From NCBI GenBank assembly GCA_031213475.1, contig JARUPZ010000019.1:5683896-5747895 (forward strand): a stretch of DNA of 64,000 bases. The letters are read 5' to 3'. Below, piece by piece: positions 20,641-31,417 of this stretch. Each line of letters starts with the position of its first letter. The stretch's first letter is position 1. The DNA is from Nereocystis luetkeana. Taxonomy: Eukaryota > Sar > Phaeophyceae > Laminariales > Laminariaceae. Under the pieces are notes generated by a model. The model had not been told where the DNA came from. It ran no database searches and worked only from the letters and a program-made list of their open reading frames with translations. The translations under genes and the position numbers were made by a program.

Positions 20641-22684
20641 CTTTTTCACGAATTTGGATGGCATGGTAGGATGTTGCACGAGCTGCTGTTGATATGTCTT
20701 TCGAATTTCGAGCCGCTGCCATCATGCTGCCTGTCACAAAGCAGTACTGCCTTGAGTGATTCGTACTTCTCTACGGGGAACGCTCTGAAGAATGCGTGCG
20801 TCTCGCGAGCGGTGACTACAACATCACCGAGCCCTCCCAGTTTGACGCAAACGCGGCGCAATTCCTGAAATGCTCGCGCAGGATCGTATTCGTCAGCCGC
20901 GGTCACTTGCAAATTGGCGGGCTGATCGTACAGTTCCTGCGTTCTCGACTTGTCATCGAGCCGGTATCTGGCCTCGAGTGCCATCACAGCACCACGACCA
21001 TCGCCAAGTTCGGCCGTTCCTGCCGGAGCGTAAGCTTGTACAACTTGGGCGGCAACACTAGCATACCCGTCTCGGCAATCCGCCGTGGCGAGAAGCATTC
21101 GCGTAAAGAGCTTTTACCTCCATTCTCGTCGAAGCGGCGACAATTTTTGGCGCATTGTGTCCTCTGCAGCTTAAGCTTCTTCCTCTATTGCTGCAGGTGC
21201 GATCTCGACGTCCGAGATAACTATACCGAACCCGTCCTCGCACATTAGCGACTGCTGTAGCGTAATCCAACCGTGGTATTTGGTTGGGTTCCCCGTTGAA
21301 TGGAGAGTACCCTTTTCGGAAAGGGGGGGGCATTGCTGACTCTGAATCACCACCACCGCGTAGGCTCATAACCTGTTGATACTAGAGCAGTAGCGCATGC
21401 AGTAGTGACGGCGCTGCTGCAGAAGAGCTTGCAGTAGCTAGCGCTGAGTAGAGGTTCGGGTAGTGTAGAAACAGAGTGACTTATTATCTCACAGCACGGG
21501 CGCGTCGAAGTTGCCTGTACTGACGGTTTTATACCCAAGCAAACCGCCATACCATACAATACAAAACCCAATATCCCATTGAGTCGTTTTTGCACCACAA
21601 ATATCCTGTCATCCCTTCGGGTATCATATATCTGGCATCACTCTATCCCGAAATTTAAGGAACGCTAGGGTTGAATGTTTATGTTCAAACGGTGCTTATT
21701 TTCTGGGGCAGAGTGGTGTATAACACCAGATACCGTGGCGGGTGCTTGCGCGCAAATACCTTGTGCATACCGTATCACACTGGGTGATAAGATAAGACAC
21801 CCCCTGGGGCGAATTTCAGACCCGCTTTCCTCTAAAATATGGGGGGCTCTCAGAGCGAAAACGGTGGCTTTGGAAATATTTCGTTGAGAAAGGTCGCATA
21901 ACCGCGTCGGTCGGCGTTTTCAGCACGCCCTCCCCGTTGTCGAATATCCCAGCTTTGAAAATCGTCCGAGGGGGTGCGTTGGCTTGCATCGCACTACTGT
22001 TCAGCTCATGGGATGTTTTCGTTGTCCCGTACGGGTACGTATAATACGATCCGAGGCTTGTTTTCTTTACAGGGGATTGATTGGTTGGAGGGCATTTCGT
22101 TGGGCAAAAATATATACAGAGGCGAAAAAATCGGCGCGCTTCGCGCGCCTTTGTTTTTTTCGTGCTTGGGCTGCGCCAAGCCAAGGCTGTATGGTGATCC
22201 ATATTGATCGTGTTGAATATTCATCTATTTCCCTGTTAATGATACCATGTAGCTCTATCAGAATATCGTCAATGAGCTTGTCGAACCTTTTTGTTGTTGG
22301 GGTCGCTGTGCCGGTCAACTGGAAGCGGGTGCTGTGTTGGCGCGGTTGTTGTGATGTCGTGTGCTATAAAAAATACGTGTCAGTGGTACTTCTTCGCTCC
22401 TTGCTTCTTGCTGCCGAATGCTGTCGTTGTGCGGTGGGTGTACTGTTATTATAAAAAAGCAAGCATAGCGACAGCCGTCGACGTGAGTGAGGTCAACCAA
22501 CTGAAGGTTTCGGCTTTTCCGTCGAATTGCCCGCAACGAAAAGCGCCACCAGATGTCCGACGGGGATTCCGAAGACAAGAATAAAAGGAACACATCGGCA
22601 TTTTCGACACCAACCTAAATATACCGACATGTGACTCGTTTTGACTCCCCTTCTTCTAGAACGATGATCCATACAGCAGCAGCA

Positions 22685-22800
22685 GCAGCCTACTGTGTGA
22701 CCCCCGGATCTGAGTTACCAGACTAGGAAGGGACCAGGAGAAAAGAAGGGCGGAGATAATAGAAGGGCATGGAAACAAAAAAACAATCAATCAATCAATC
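22685..22800 (+). repeat. SINE-1 3' end
   Basis: GATCTGAGTTACCAG, AGAAGGGCGGAGATAATA and an A-rich tail ending in (CAAT)n. It is a heavily 5'-truncated copy just upstream of exon 4. Confidence 0.6.
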
Positions 22801-22882
22801 ATGTCCAAACGGTTAACTCCGCCGAATGAGCCCAATCGTCGAATCGCTACCGCCGCCGCCGCCGCCGCCGCTGCTTCTGCAG

Positions 22883-23380
22883 GAGGAGATGCTTCGCTCG
22901 GCGCAGGCGCAGAGCGAGGAAGAGCAGATGCGAAACGCCCTCGAAGCATCCTGCAAAACTGCTGCCGTCGCCGAGGACGAGGCGGAGATGGTCCGTCAAG
23001 CTCTCGCCGAGTCCATGGCCTCCGCTGCTGCTGCTTCTGCTACTGCTGCTGTTGCTGTCGGGGTTGAAACGGGGGGTTCAGAGTCGGAGGCGGGGTCGGC
23101 AGGGGGTGCACAAGCGGATGACGGTGCGACCATGTCGACGGTGACAACGTCTTTAAATGTTGACCGGGCCCGAGAAACCACCCTCGGCGGCACGATGGAG
23201 GACGACGAGGAGGAGGAGTTGAAACGGGCGATTTTGCTGTCTACGATGGGCGCGGAAGGGGGTGGTGCGGCCGTCGGTGGAGCTGGAGCTGCGCTAGGGC
23301 AAGAGTCCGCCTTGTCGGACGAATTGCAAGAAGACCCCGAGCTTAGATTCGCGATCAACGCCTCGCTGACATTCGAGTAA
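22883..23380 (+). CDS. OTU-UIM gene terminal exon with four UIM-like motifs
   Basis: Proposed last exon, 165 codons plus TAA at 23,378. The acceptor is CCGCTGCTTCTGCAG|G in phase 0, matching the exit phase of exons 2 and 3. UIM-like helices: EEEQMRNALEASCK; DEAEMVRQALAESM; DEEEELKRAILLSTM; and EDPELRFAINASL near the C-terminus. Each keeps acidic residues, a hydrophobic, Ala-x-x-x-Ser. Ala/Gly/Thr-rich linkers join them. Tandem UIMs bind ubiquitin chains, so with the OTU domain the protein would be a chain-selective deubiquitinase. The same frame is open back to an ATG at 22,826 through a poly-Pro run, so a short separate gene starting there is the alternative. The end of the exon is partly duplicated at 23,493-23,612. 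Confidence 0.68.
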   Translation, partial: EEMLRSAQAQSEEEQMRNALEASCKTAAVAEDEAEMVRQALAESMASAAAASATAAVAVGVETGGSESEAGSAGGAQADDGATMSTVTTSLNVDRARETTLGGTMEDDEEEELKRAILLSTMGAEGGGAAVGGAGAALGQESALSDELQEDPELRFAINASLTFE

Positions 23381-23612
23381 CCTTTTTTTTTTTCAAGTTT
23401 CGTCGCTTTTGACTGCTCCGGATTGTGGGCTGGAAAACGTCGATAATCGGGTGGCGGTGGGAAAATGGGCCGGTGTGTGTGTCGCCATGCTGAGACCCGG
23501 AGCTTCGATTCGCGATCAGATGAGCCTCGCCGGCCTTCGAGTGACTTCCGTGTCGTCGCTTGCGTAGCTGCTCCGGATTTCGGGTCTGGGAAGCGTCGAT
23601 AATCGGGTGGCC
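23335..23612 (+). repeat. Tandem duplication (about 160 bp) of CDS end and 3' UTR
   Basis: GCTTAGATTCGCGATCA at 23,341 recurs as GCTTCGATTCGCGATCA at 23,502. GTCGTCGCTT..., CTGCTCCGGAT and CGTCGATAATCGGGTGGC recur about 156-161 bases later. The second copy keeps an eroded version of the last coding segment, now untranslated. Confidence 0.75.
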
Positions 23613-24440
23613 GTTTTGGCAGTTGACAGGCCTTTTTGTCGTCTGCGGGGCATATCATGCCTTCTTTTTTTTTGTCGGCGCAGTCCTTTTGTGCTGTCTG
23701 CGTTTTCCGCAGGCAGGGGCCGCAACATTTTATACCCCACTCGGTCATGCTTCGGCAGTATCACTACGTATCAGCTGTGCTTGTGCCGGACGTGTGCGTG
23801 TGTGGTGTTTTCCCCCGTTTTTCCCCTCGTCCATTTTTCGCCTATTTGTGCGCCCCTCGTTTTTTTTTTTTCTGCCCGCTTTTTTTTTTTTTTCGGTCTT
23901 TATTTTTTGTTCCGAGTGTTGGTGGCTGTTTCTTTCCTGCTGATTGTATTATATGTAGGCGGTTTTTTCCCGGTGGGACGGTGCGGTAGCCGGCTATATG
24001 TCTCTGCCGCCATCCCCCTATCTGCTCTTGGTGAGGCGGAGGCGACTTGTATGTGTGTGTTGCTGAGCTTTTTCGAGAGGGCGCTTGAAGGCGTTCGTGA
24101 CCTACGTAGTACTCTGGACGGATATGTAACGAACTTTCTGGTGTTTACATGAATCCCTAAACGTTCCTTGTGTTTCTTGTCTGTAGGGGTACGTGTTACA
24201 TGGGCTAATGACGGCAGCAAGAAACACAGTATTTTTTTTCTCAACAGCAGTCATGACCCGTACGTAACACATGTCTTGTGACGAGGTATTTGTAACAGAC
24301 TTTAGGTCAAGAGACGACGCAGGGAGGACAAGCCATCAGCTGGGACTAAAACTTAAAAACTGGGCAGGGGCGCGGGAGCAGCAAAAGCAGTGGACGGGTT
24401 GAGTTGAGCAACAACGCGCGAGAATGGCTGGTGATGTATA
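23613..24440. other. Probable 3' UTR and downstream flank
   Basis: T-rich on the plus strand (runs of 9-15 T) with several open frames that arise from that bias and show no domain. It may be the 3' UTR of the OTU-UIM gene. No AATAAA is seen, and the poly-A site is not identifiable. Confidence 0.35.
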
Positions 24441-24444
24441 CGAA

Positions 24445-24548
24445 CGATTGTCGCCAACGGTTTCTACCAACGGTTAAAAGACCGACGGTTGTTCCCAAAG
24501 GTTGTTTCCAACGGTTGTTTCGAACGGTTATCACCAACGATTGTTATT
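24445..24548. repeat. CCAACGGTTGTTT minisatellite
   Basis: Six to seven imperfect units of the type CCAACGGTTGT with TTCC/TTCG/ATCA spacers. Nothing else is assignable in 24,549-24,995 apart from a short TA tract at 24,668-24,680. Confidence 0.7.
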
Positions 24549-24999
24549 TTCGTTTATTTTTTGTTTTTATGCGTGTGTACGCATATCCGTGCGTGTGCGT
24601 ACACTCGGTTTGTGTCGGTGGACAGGAAGGGTAGAGCAACAACGCGTGTCAGAGAGAGTGATTGATGATATATATATATAGCTAATGGGGTCAACATACA
24701 GTAGGTCATTTTTTGTTTTATGTATATGGAGGCGTGCGCGCATTCGTTTCCGTGTACCCGTCCGACTAGGGACGTCGCCGACGTTTGCTTCTGATCGACG
24801 CGTACCGCCCCCCTGTTTGCTCGTTTCACCGAGACTGAGACACTTACCTTCAAGGGTGCATGATACGTTACGGCCGAAAAAAAAAACGTTGCGTACGTGC
24901 GGGTACCACTAGTACCTACCTTGTATCATATTTCAGTGTTTGGGGCTATCATACATACGCGTACTACGGCGAAAACCGGAAATGGTCAGTACAATCCCT

Positions 25000-25312
25000 G
25001 GTAGGGGATAAATATAAACCCATCCGGGGGTTTCAATCCCGTATATATATATATATATGGAGGTGTTTCCATACCAGGGACACGGGGAACGAATAGATAC
25101 GGCAGATTTCCAATTACGTACCACTGATTATGTTTCGGGTAAGTAACTATAATACCCTGCTAAGCTATTATCCACGGGGTTTCCACTCCCGTACAGGGAG
25201 GTGTGCTCGTACCGGGGTTAGTGGGCACTAATATTTACGGCAGATTTCCCAGTTACGTAGGTACGGCTGACTCTGTTTCGGGTACGTAACTCACCACCAC
25301 TAGCTACCCCGC
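25000..25312. repeat. Diverged tandem duplication, about 150-bp unit
   Basis: Both halves contain GGTTTC(A/C)A(A/C)TCCCGTA, GGAGGTGT, TACGGCAGATTTCC, TTACGTA and TGTTTCGGGTA(A/C)GTAACT in the same order. The first carries a TA tract after CCCGTA where the second has CAG. Confidence 0.6.
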
Positions 25313-25734
25313 TTGCCGTTACGGGACCAATGATAGCTACCAGAGAGGGATTTTATGCCTCGAGTGAATGTTTTTGTCGGGGACGCAATTTACGATTAAA
25401 AATCCTCCGTTTTGCGTCTTTTTGTTGTTGTTGTTGATGTTGCTGTTGGTGCTTTCCGCGCGTTTTGGTTTCCGGGCTGTCGTCGATGAATTTGCTTCCA
25501 TGGGGCGCAGACTGCATAGAGGGTGGTCGTCGAAATGTTTTTATATGTTTTTGTTTCCGAAGGAGCTAGATTGAATGAATAGTGAGAGTTGCATTTATAG
25601 ATGAGTACCTGATACCAGTCTATTCGTATAGTGTACCAAGTGCCTGTTACCTGGTACAATACATTTTGGACCTTTCGTGGCCACCTACTTAAAACCCCTC
25701 TACTGTTTACGTTCTCTCTCTCTCTTTTTTTTTT

Positions 25735-26095
25735 TTTTTTTTTCTTCTCTCATCACTTCAAGTTTCCAGCTTATAACTCGTACTCGTAGGATGTTTTCTA
25801 CCCTCAGCGATCTTCTGGACAAGGCGTGGTCACAGGTAGTTGCCATCCTTTCTCCCCCCCACGGTACGCGCCTTCCTTTTTGTCGCGCACAGGGATTCAG
25901 TATTCGCACTGCTCGTCGATTTTGTCAATGGTACCTAACTCACGCTCTCGCGCTTTACCGCCAATCAGTTTCTATGCAAGAAAAAGTCCCTACGATAATG
26001 CACTCGGTGAGACCCGAACCCACGAAATTGATCTTATTGTAGTACGGAAGGCACGCGGACGACCTGTCAAGCCACACCGGGGGCGGTTGGTTGGT
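25735..26095 (-). mobile_element. SINE-2 (second tRNA-derived SINE family), minus strand
   Basis: Minus strand. The head has the B-box-like GGTTCGGGTCTC (complement near 26,010-26,021) followed by ACCGAGTGCATTATCGTAGG and the body phrase GACTTTTTCTTGCATA. It shares this head with the copy at 53,241. The body after it resembles SINE-1 only loosely (CGCGCCTTC...TCGCGC). The tail is a 17-T run at 25,727-25,743. Confidence 0.6.
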
Positions 26096-26149
26096 GTCCC
26101 CTAGGTCTCCCTAGGGTTTCTAGAAGAAAAAATAAAAGCCTGTCCCACT

Positions 26150-26455
26150 GGACAAAATGCTAAAAAACGGTACACCAGTGTTTTATTCCAGTGTACGGTA
26201 CAAAACATGAACACCAGCAAATCAGGGCACACCAAACCCCAGTTAGACGCCGTTTTCTGTCAGGGCATATCGTTCTCTGGTGAAAAATCCATGTCCGTCC
26301 GTCCGTCCAAGTCACGAAAATGACAAAAAATGGTACACCAGTGTATTTTTGCCGGTTTACGGTACGAAAAAACAAAACGAGGTGATCAGGGCACACCAAA
26401 CCCAAGTAAGATGACGTTTTGTGTCATGGTATACCGTTTTCTGAAAAAGCAATGT
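26150..26455. repeat. Tandem duplication, about 175-bp unit
   Basis: Both halves contain GGTACACCAGTGT, TTTACGGTAC or GTGTACGGTACAAAA, ATCAGGGCACACCAAACCC, GTTAGA/GTAAGA TG(A)CGTTTT and a GTCA(G/T)GG...ATA(T/C)CG phrase. The middle has a short TCCG run. Confidence 0.65.
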
Positions 26456-26559
26456 CGGGTGTAGCTTACAATTACGAGCAAAAACCGCTTTCATGAATAC
26501 AAGCGGCTTCTCGTACTCGTTTTCATACAACTAGTCAAGCGTAGCTTATTTCTCGGAAG

Positions 26560-27105
26560 AAATCTTCAGTTTCGTGTGCATACGTGTACTCAGAGCACGG
26601 CACCGCTGGCGAGCCCGGCGCCGTCGCGGGTGTCAGCGGGTGCTGGCTGTTAGAGGGGGGGCTACAAGGAGCGCGGTCGCCGTTTTCGTGGCTAGGCGTC
26701 GCGTGTGCCTCGAGAAACGAGGGAAGCACAAATGGGCTCTGTCTGGCGTGCCTCTGCTTATACTATGTACGAGTCTGCAAGGGTCGTTTTCATACGAGGT
26801 ATGCAAAAAAAAAATCAAGCGGTGCTTATTTTTGCGACCAAGTTATTGTTCACAGAGAGAACTACGTAGTCTGAGCACCAACATAGTCGAGCTGGCGAAC
26901 GAGGGGCACGGTGAGCACCGGGGCTCCGCGCGCGAGGCGGGCGACGGGGTTCACTGTGGCAGAGAGGTAGTTTGACCCCACAGAGAGAGCTACATAGTCT
27001 GAGCACCAACATTGTCGAGCTGGCGAACGAGGGGCACGGTGAGCACCGGAGTTTCGCGCGCGAGGCGGGCGACGGGGTTCACTGTGGCAGAGAGGTAGTT
27101 TGCCC
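26560..27105 (-). repeat. Family I copy 2 with internal 125-bp tandem duplication
   Basis: Inverted relative of 11,900-12,330. The part CACAGAGAGAACTACGTAGT through GGCAGAGAGGTAGTTTG occurs twice (26,850-26,972 and 26,979-27,100) with few differences. It is followed by a partial MITE-B (ACGGGGCTGCGGTCCTAAAA). Confidence 0.65.
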
Positions 27106-27349
27106 CCAGAACGGGGCTGCGGTCCTAAAAAAGGGTCACGACCAACCCCGTGACAAGCCCGAAAAACGTGGTCTTATTTATCTCTACTCTACGGGTCTTA
27201 TCTTTTACTGCTGAAAAAAACATCTCATACCGATTCCAAGCGGCTTTTTCTCTCTTGACAAAAGCCGATTTTCCTGGTATTTTCTCCGCTATACGGCCTT
27301 AAGCGGGAATGTCTCGAATTTTGAGTACACCAGTTTTTTTCTTCTTTTT

Positions 27350-27580
27350 TTTCACCCCTTTTTTTTTTAATATTCCCATTTATTATGATATTCGCCCTTA
27401 TTTTTTCTCTCTCCCTCCTACTGTATGTAACCGTAACTCAGGTCCGGGGTCGCATACAGTAGTAGTACTCGTAGCAGGCTCTCCTCCCCCCTTCACACTA
27501 CGGTTCGTGCCTTTTTCATTTTTTTTTCGCGAGAAGACTTGATTGAGCCCTTTCTTTCCTCGTCGATTCGCGTCTAATGT
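27350..27580 (-). repeat. SINE-1 body, head missing
   Basis: T-run, GTAACTCAGGTCCGGGGTC, AGCAGGCTCTCC and TTTTCGCGAGAAGA. A 17-base extra string at 27,457-27,473 sits exactly at the TA of CATAGCAGG and breaks into TA-separated pieces (CAG, G, G, CTCG). Confidence 0.7.
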
Positions 27581-28364
27581 AACTTGAAGATCGTGCGTGG
27601 CCTCGAATAAAAGCAGCACGTATACTCGTAGTAGCAGCAGGAGGGAGAAGTGCCGGTAGGGTATCGCGCGAGCTCGTTGGGTGGTCTGAAAGTGGGAGGG
27701 CAAAAATAATCAAAAGCGTGAACCATCCTCTCGGGCGACAAGCTCTGAATGAATCAGGGCGCCGATCTGATTATTTTTTCTTGCTTGATTTTTGCAGGGC
27801 TGTCCACGGGTCAGAAAAAAAAACTCGCGGGTCGGGTCGGGTTGACTCGACCTGATCAGCGATACTTTGAAAACCTTCTGTGCTCCCACCGGACCCATGA
27901 GTTTTTGAAGACCTCCTGAAGCGACCGTACAGAGCCCTGGGTTTTGTGCCTTTTCTTGTTTCCGTTCCGCTGGCTGCTGTTGTGGTGGTGGATGGTGCGG
28001 TGGGGGAAAGTCTACGGAACGACAATCTTGTTGTATTTCATGTATATGCTGCTGTTCTGCTTCTGTCTATGGCTGGGTAGTGTGATCCAGAGCGCTTCAG
28101 CCCCGCCTTGCCCCATGGGTAGAGAGGCTGGGTGCCACAACAAGCGCAACACCGGGCCCCATGCAGGTGTCACATGCCGCGGCGAGCCGGAGCCGTGGCA
28201 CAATCCCTAGGCAGTTATGACAGCCATCTAGCCAGCCAAGCTGCTGACTCACAATTTTGATCACAATTCTGGCAGCTAAATTGTTCAAAATCCAAGCCCA
28301 AGAGGCCGCTGGCTCTTTCTAGAACATTGATGCTGAATAGAGCCATCGAGGTTTCACTACACCC
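27581..28364. other. No gene recognised
   Basis: Contains a short GGGTCGGGTCGGGTT patch at 27,830-27,845 next to a CCACGGGTCAG phrase, which is related to the 44.6-45.7 kb GTCGG region. Otherwise only short unassigned frames. Confidence 0.4.
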
Positions 28365-29600
28365 GAGCAGAGGATAGGGTCCCATCCCCAGATCAGAAAT
28401 CCGACCAACCGGGGTCTAAAAAGGCGATCCCCCGCGTCGACACCGCCCCGCACGGTGTGGAAACCCCACTCTATTCAGCTAATCACTGATTGGCTGAGAC
28501 ACATGGAGCCAGCGACACCCGGGGATAATAAGGTCCCATCCCTGGAAGAAAATCCTTCCGTACATCTACAAGTCCAACAACCTGAGGACGAAAACGGACA
28601 TCCCCCGGGTAGATACCGGCCCGCAAGGTGTGGAAACTCCTACCCTTCTGGCTGATTAATGATTGGCTGGGGCTCATGAAGCCAGCGCGCGGCAAGAGTG
28701 GCCGGCCAGGGCAAGGGCGAAGATCCGCCCCACCCGGGGATGACAAGATCCTATCCCCGGATCAGAATTTCTTGCGTACATCTACAACTCCAACAACCCG
28801 GGGACAAAAACGGAGTTCCCCCAGGTAAATACCACCCCGCAAGGTGTGGAAACCCCCACTCTACTGGTTCGTTTATGGTCGGCTGGGGCTCATGGAGCCA
28901 GCGCAAGGCGAGAGTTGCCCGTCGGGGCAACGGCTAGGTCTGTCGCACCCGGAGACTATATGGCCCCATTCCCGGATCAGAAATAATTCCTTCCATTCAT
29001 CCAAGCCAGGGACAAAAACGGAATTCTTCCGGGTAGATACCGCGCGGCAAGGTGTGGACGCCCCACCCCGATCGGCTGATTTATGGAGCCAGCGCGCGGC
29101 GAAAGTTTCCCCACGGGCCAACGGCGAGGTCCCGCCGCACCCGGAAACGATAAGGCCCCATCCCCGGATTGGAAATCCTTCCATACGAAGTACATCTTCA
29201 ACTCCAACAACCGCGGACGAAAACGGACACCCCTCGGGTCGATACCGCCCTACAAGATGTAGAAATCTCACCCCCACTGGCTAATTAACGATTTAGCTGG
29301 GGCTCGTCGCTTCCCCTCCGACAACGTCGAGGGCCCGACGCACTCGGAGATGATAAGGTCCCATCCCTAGACCAGAAATCCTTCCACACATTTACAAGTC
29401 CAACCACAGGGGGACGAAAACGGACATCCACGGGGTCGACACTGCCCCGCAAGGTGTGGAAACCTCAACCCCACTAGCTCGATGTCCCGCCGCACCCAGG
29501 GGTGATAAGGCCCCGTCCCCGGATCAGAAGTATTTTCACACATGCCGACAACCCGGGGACAAAAACGGACACCCCCCGGGTCGATACCACCCCTCACGAT
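28365..29600. repeat. Satellite with unit of about 170-215 bp, 7 units
   Basis: The landmark AAGGTGTGGAAAC or close variants occur at about 28,453, 28,625, 28,841, 29,049, 29,254, 29,451 and 29,597. Each unit also has GATTGGCTGGGGCTCATG-, CCCCATCCCCGGATCAGAA-, ACATCTACAA(C/G)TCCAACAAC- and GACGAAAACGGACA-like words. One frame in several units reads DENGHPPGRYRPARCGN-like peptide, but the frame shifts from unit to unit, so the array is unlikely to be a protein gene. Confidence 0.75.
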
Positions 29601-30289
29601 GGTTAATACATCCCAGTTTCGAGTAGTATATCCCCGCACACTACGACTACCATAAATACTGCTTGGTGTGTAGTTGCAAACTACTACTACGGGCCACGCA
29701 GGGCTAGCGCCACGGGCGGAGCCCAGACAGTACCGTTATTACAGAGTAAAACCATCAGTATGTAGTGCCTGACCCAGTCGGACCTGTCCTTTTTTTCCCA
29801 CAGGCTTGGTATTTAGAGTATGCGCGCCCGACGGAATCAGACAGCTTGCAAAGTTAAGTACTACTGGTACTACTACATTACGGTAGAGCGGTATATATTA
29901 AACCACTAAATCATCGGTGGGTCTAACCACATCTGATGACGCATGATTTGTACCTCTGTTGTAGTAATTTTATTTTCCAAGAAATGGTTGAGTCCCCGAG
30001 GGCGCTCAGAAAAGCTTGCCCAACACTACCCCCCCCCCCCCCCCCCCCCCCCGCCCCTCTCGCCTCTGGAAGGCCGGAAACATTGCTTTCGGCAGATCGC
30101 CATACACGCAAGTTTCCACAGACAGACACAATTCCGGTTTGGTGCACTACGCGTTTATACGTGTGTACCAGGTATGTAGGAGAGAAACAATCCAGTCGTA
30201 CACCACTGTAGTCTCTATTTCGTACAACATGGGCCCGCCGGCAAAATAAAGCACCTACCAGGTAGCAAAATCTGAGCGAGTCTTGAACC
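29601..30289. other. No gene recognised; contains a 24-C run
   Basis: The C-run at 30,029-30,052 is followed by CTCTGGAAGG and two possible AG acceptors, but no downstream frame is convincing. GGTACTACTACATTACGG and TACCAGGTA words occur. Confidence 0.35.
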
Positions 30290-30600
30290 CTCATACACAT
30301 CGGACAGATCATCTACAGATATATCATGATCTAGAACATCTATTAATAGTTCCTCGCCTGCCGTTATGAGATGCTGTGCAGGAGCTGTGTAGAGCAGATC
30401 TGACCCAGGAACCATGTCCTACATACGTCATGCAGGTTATACGGCTCCCACTCGGTAACATGAGCTAGATCATACAGATCATACAGATCATACAGATCAG
30501 GGGTCTATCTATCTGCCCTGAAAGAGCTAGATCATCAAGTAGGAATCGATGATCTGCCCCGAGCTGGGAAATCTTTTCATGTTTTCAACCTTAAGACAGC
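30290..30600 (+). repeat. Foldback repeat family C copy
   Basis: CATCGGACAGATCATCTACA start, GTTCCTCGCCTGCCGTT, CAGGAACCATGTCC, ACATGAGCTAGATCATACAG (with three tandem ATCATACAG words) and ATGATCTGCCCCGAG. TATTAATA at 30,338-30,345 is absent from the 1.4-kb copy. Confidence 0.65.
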
Positions 30601-30649
30601 CCTTGAGCTTAACTGACCACAACAGCTTTGGGTAAGACCACCCTGTGAC

Positions 30650-30840
30650 ACGCCGAAAAAAATACGTGGGTTGATTTCTTATTATTAATAGTATGGACTT
30701 ATCTTCAGTGTCCGTGCCGATTCTTCAATCCTAGAAGAGATACAAGTTCTGTGGTCACAAAGCTACGCCACAGAGATACTACGTTGCCACGTGTGCAGTG
30801 TGCACTGCAGTGGGCAATGCAAAGCCACGTCATCATACTA
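30650..30840 (+). repeat. Family G copy
   Basis: Closely matches the inverted copy at 58,325-58,530: CCGTGCCGATTCTTCAATCC, TAGAAGAGATACAAGTTCTG, GGTCACAAAGCTACGCCACA and GAGATACTACGTTGCCACGT. The two differ mainly by TA-bounded insertions in the 58-kb copy. Confidence 0.7.
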
Positions 30841-31417
30841 GATACGACAGGCACGGCATACGCAATCTATGAAATAGTGAAACGAAAAGAAACAATCAAA
30901 GAGAAAACAAAAACAAGGATTCCTATGGTACTACAGTATAGTTCCAAGCGGTGTAACTGATCTTATATATCTCCCGAAAAGTCTTGAAACGCATGGTCTT
31001 TTCGAGTGTGTACGCACCCCACTACTACTGCTGTGTACGTACTTCGTATACCTGGTATAGTGGGCGTGTAGCGCTTGCTTGCTGTGACCATGCTTTCTCA
31101 ACCTGAGTTTCTTTGCGTCCCCCCCTAAATGTACTCCCACAACAAGCGCGATCAACCAAATATTGCCAGCTGCTGCTGTCAAAGTGAGCTACGTACTACT
31201 GATACGTACCCAGCGAAAGAATATGAACCATAACGCCTAATTCTCTCTACAACAACGAGCTGCAGATTATTATAATATCGGTTCCCGATCCCTAATAATC
31301 TTTCCCCTGTACATTCCTGGTGCCTATCTGTTCCCAAATATAAGTGCCGTTTCGGTTAGATATTAATAGACAAACGGTCATTGTACTAAGGTACAGAGCG
31401 CTAGTTATTTTTTCCAG

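Larger units (their letters stand above)
17727..21611 (-). mobile_element. Fossil LTR retrotransposon, Ty1/Copia-like
   Basis: Direct repeats of about 210-240 bases at 17,727-17,934 and 21,374-21,611 start alike (TGTCGGTACT / TGTTGATACT). They share GCATGCAGTAGTGACGGCGC, GAGTAGAGGTTCGGGTAG, CAAACCGCCATACCATAC and other phrases, so they look like LTRs. Between them, on the minus strand near 20,646-21,098, is a Gag-like stretch with the ELRR...LGDVV...F..FP..YESLK pattern of Copia-type Gag. The rest of the interior is low-complexity and foldback repeat. The element is broken in many places, no intact polymerase gene is visible, and the divergence of the two end repeats suggests an old insertion. 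The family call rests on the Gag-like stretch and the end repeats only. Confidence 0.5.
16119..22882 (+). other. Intron 3 of the OTU-UIM gene (6.8 kb)
   Basis: Runs from CAG|GTTAGT to CTTCTGCAG|G. It contains a fossil LTR element, foldback repeats and a SINE end, listed separately. 16,527-16,906 has overlapping open frames of 63 and 123 codons that I cannot assign. 17,121-17,560 is rich in CGGCACTA(TA) words. 21,620-22,680 has a decayed MITE-F near 21,650-21,722 and a stretch near 22,130-22,200 similar to 15,127-15,210. Confidence 0.45.

Noticed and set aside
22801-23067. Frame starting at the ATG at 22,801
   Set aside because: Different frame from the UIM-coding one; Ala/Cys-rich by triplet repeat only.
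25677-26104. Overlapping 121- and 92-codon frames
   Set aside because: Entirely inside SINE-2.
28365-29600. CRISPR-like array
   Set aside because: Eukaryotic context, units of 170-215 bp with diverged repeats and no constant short spacer; it is a satellite.
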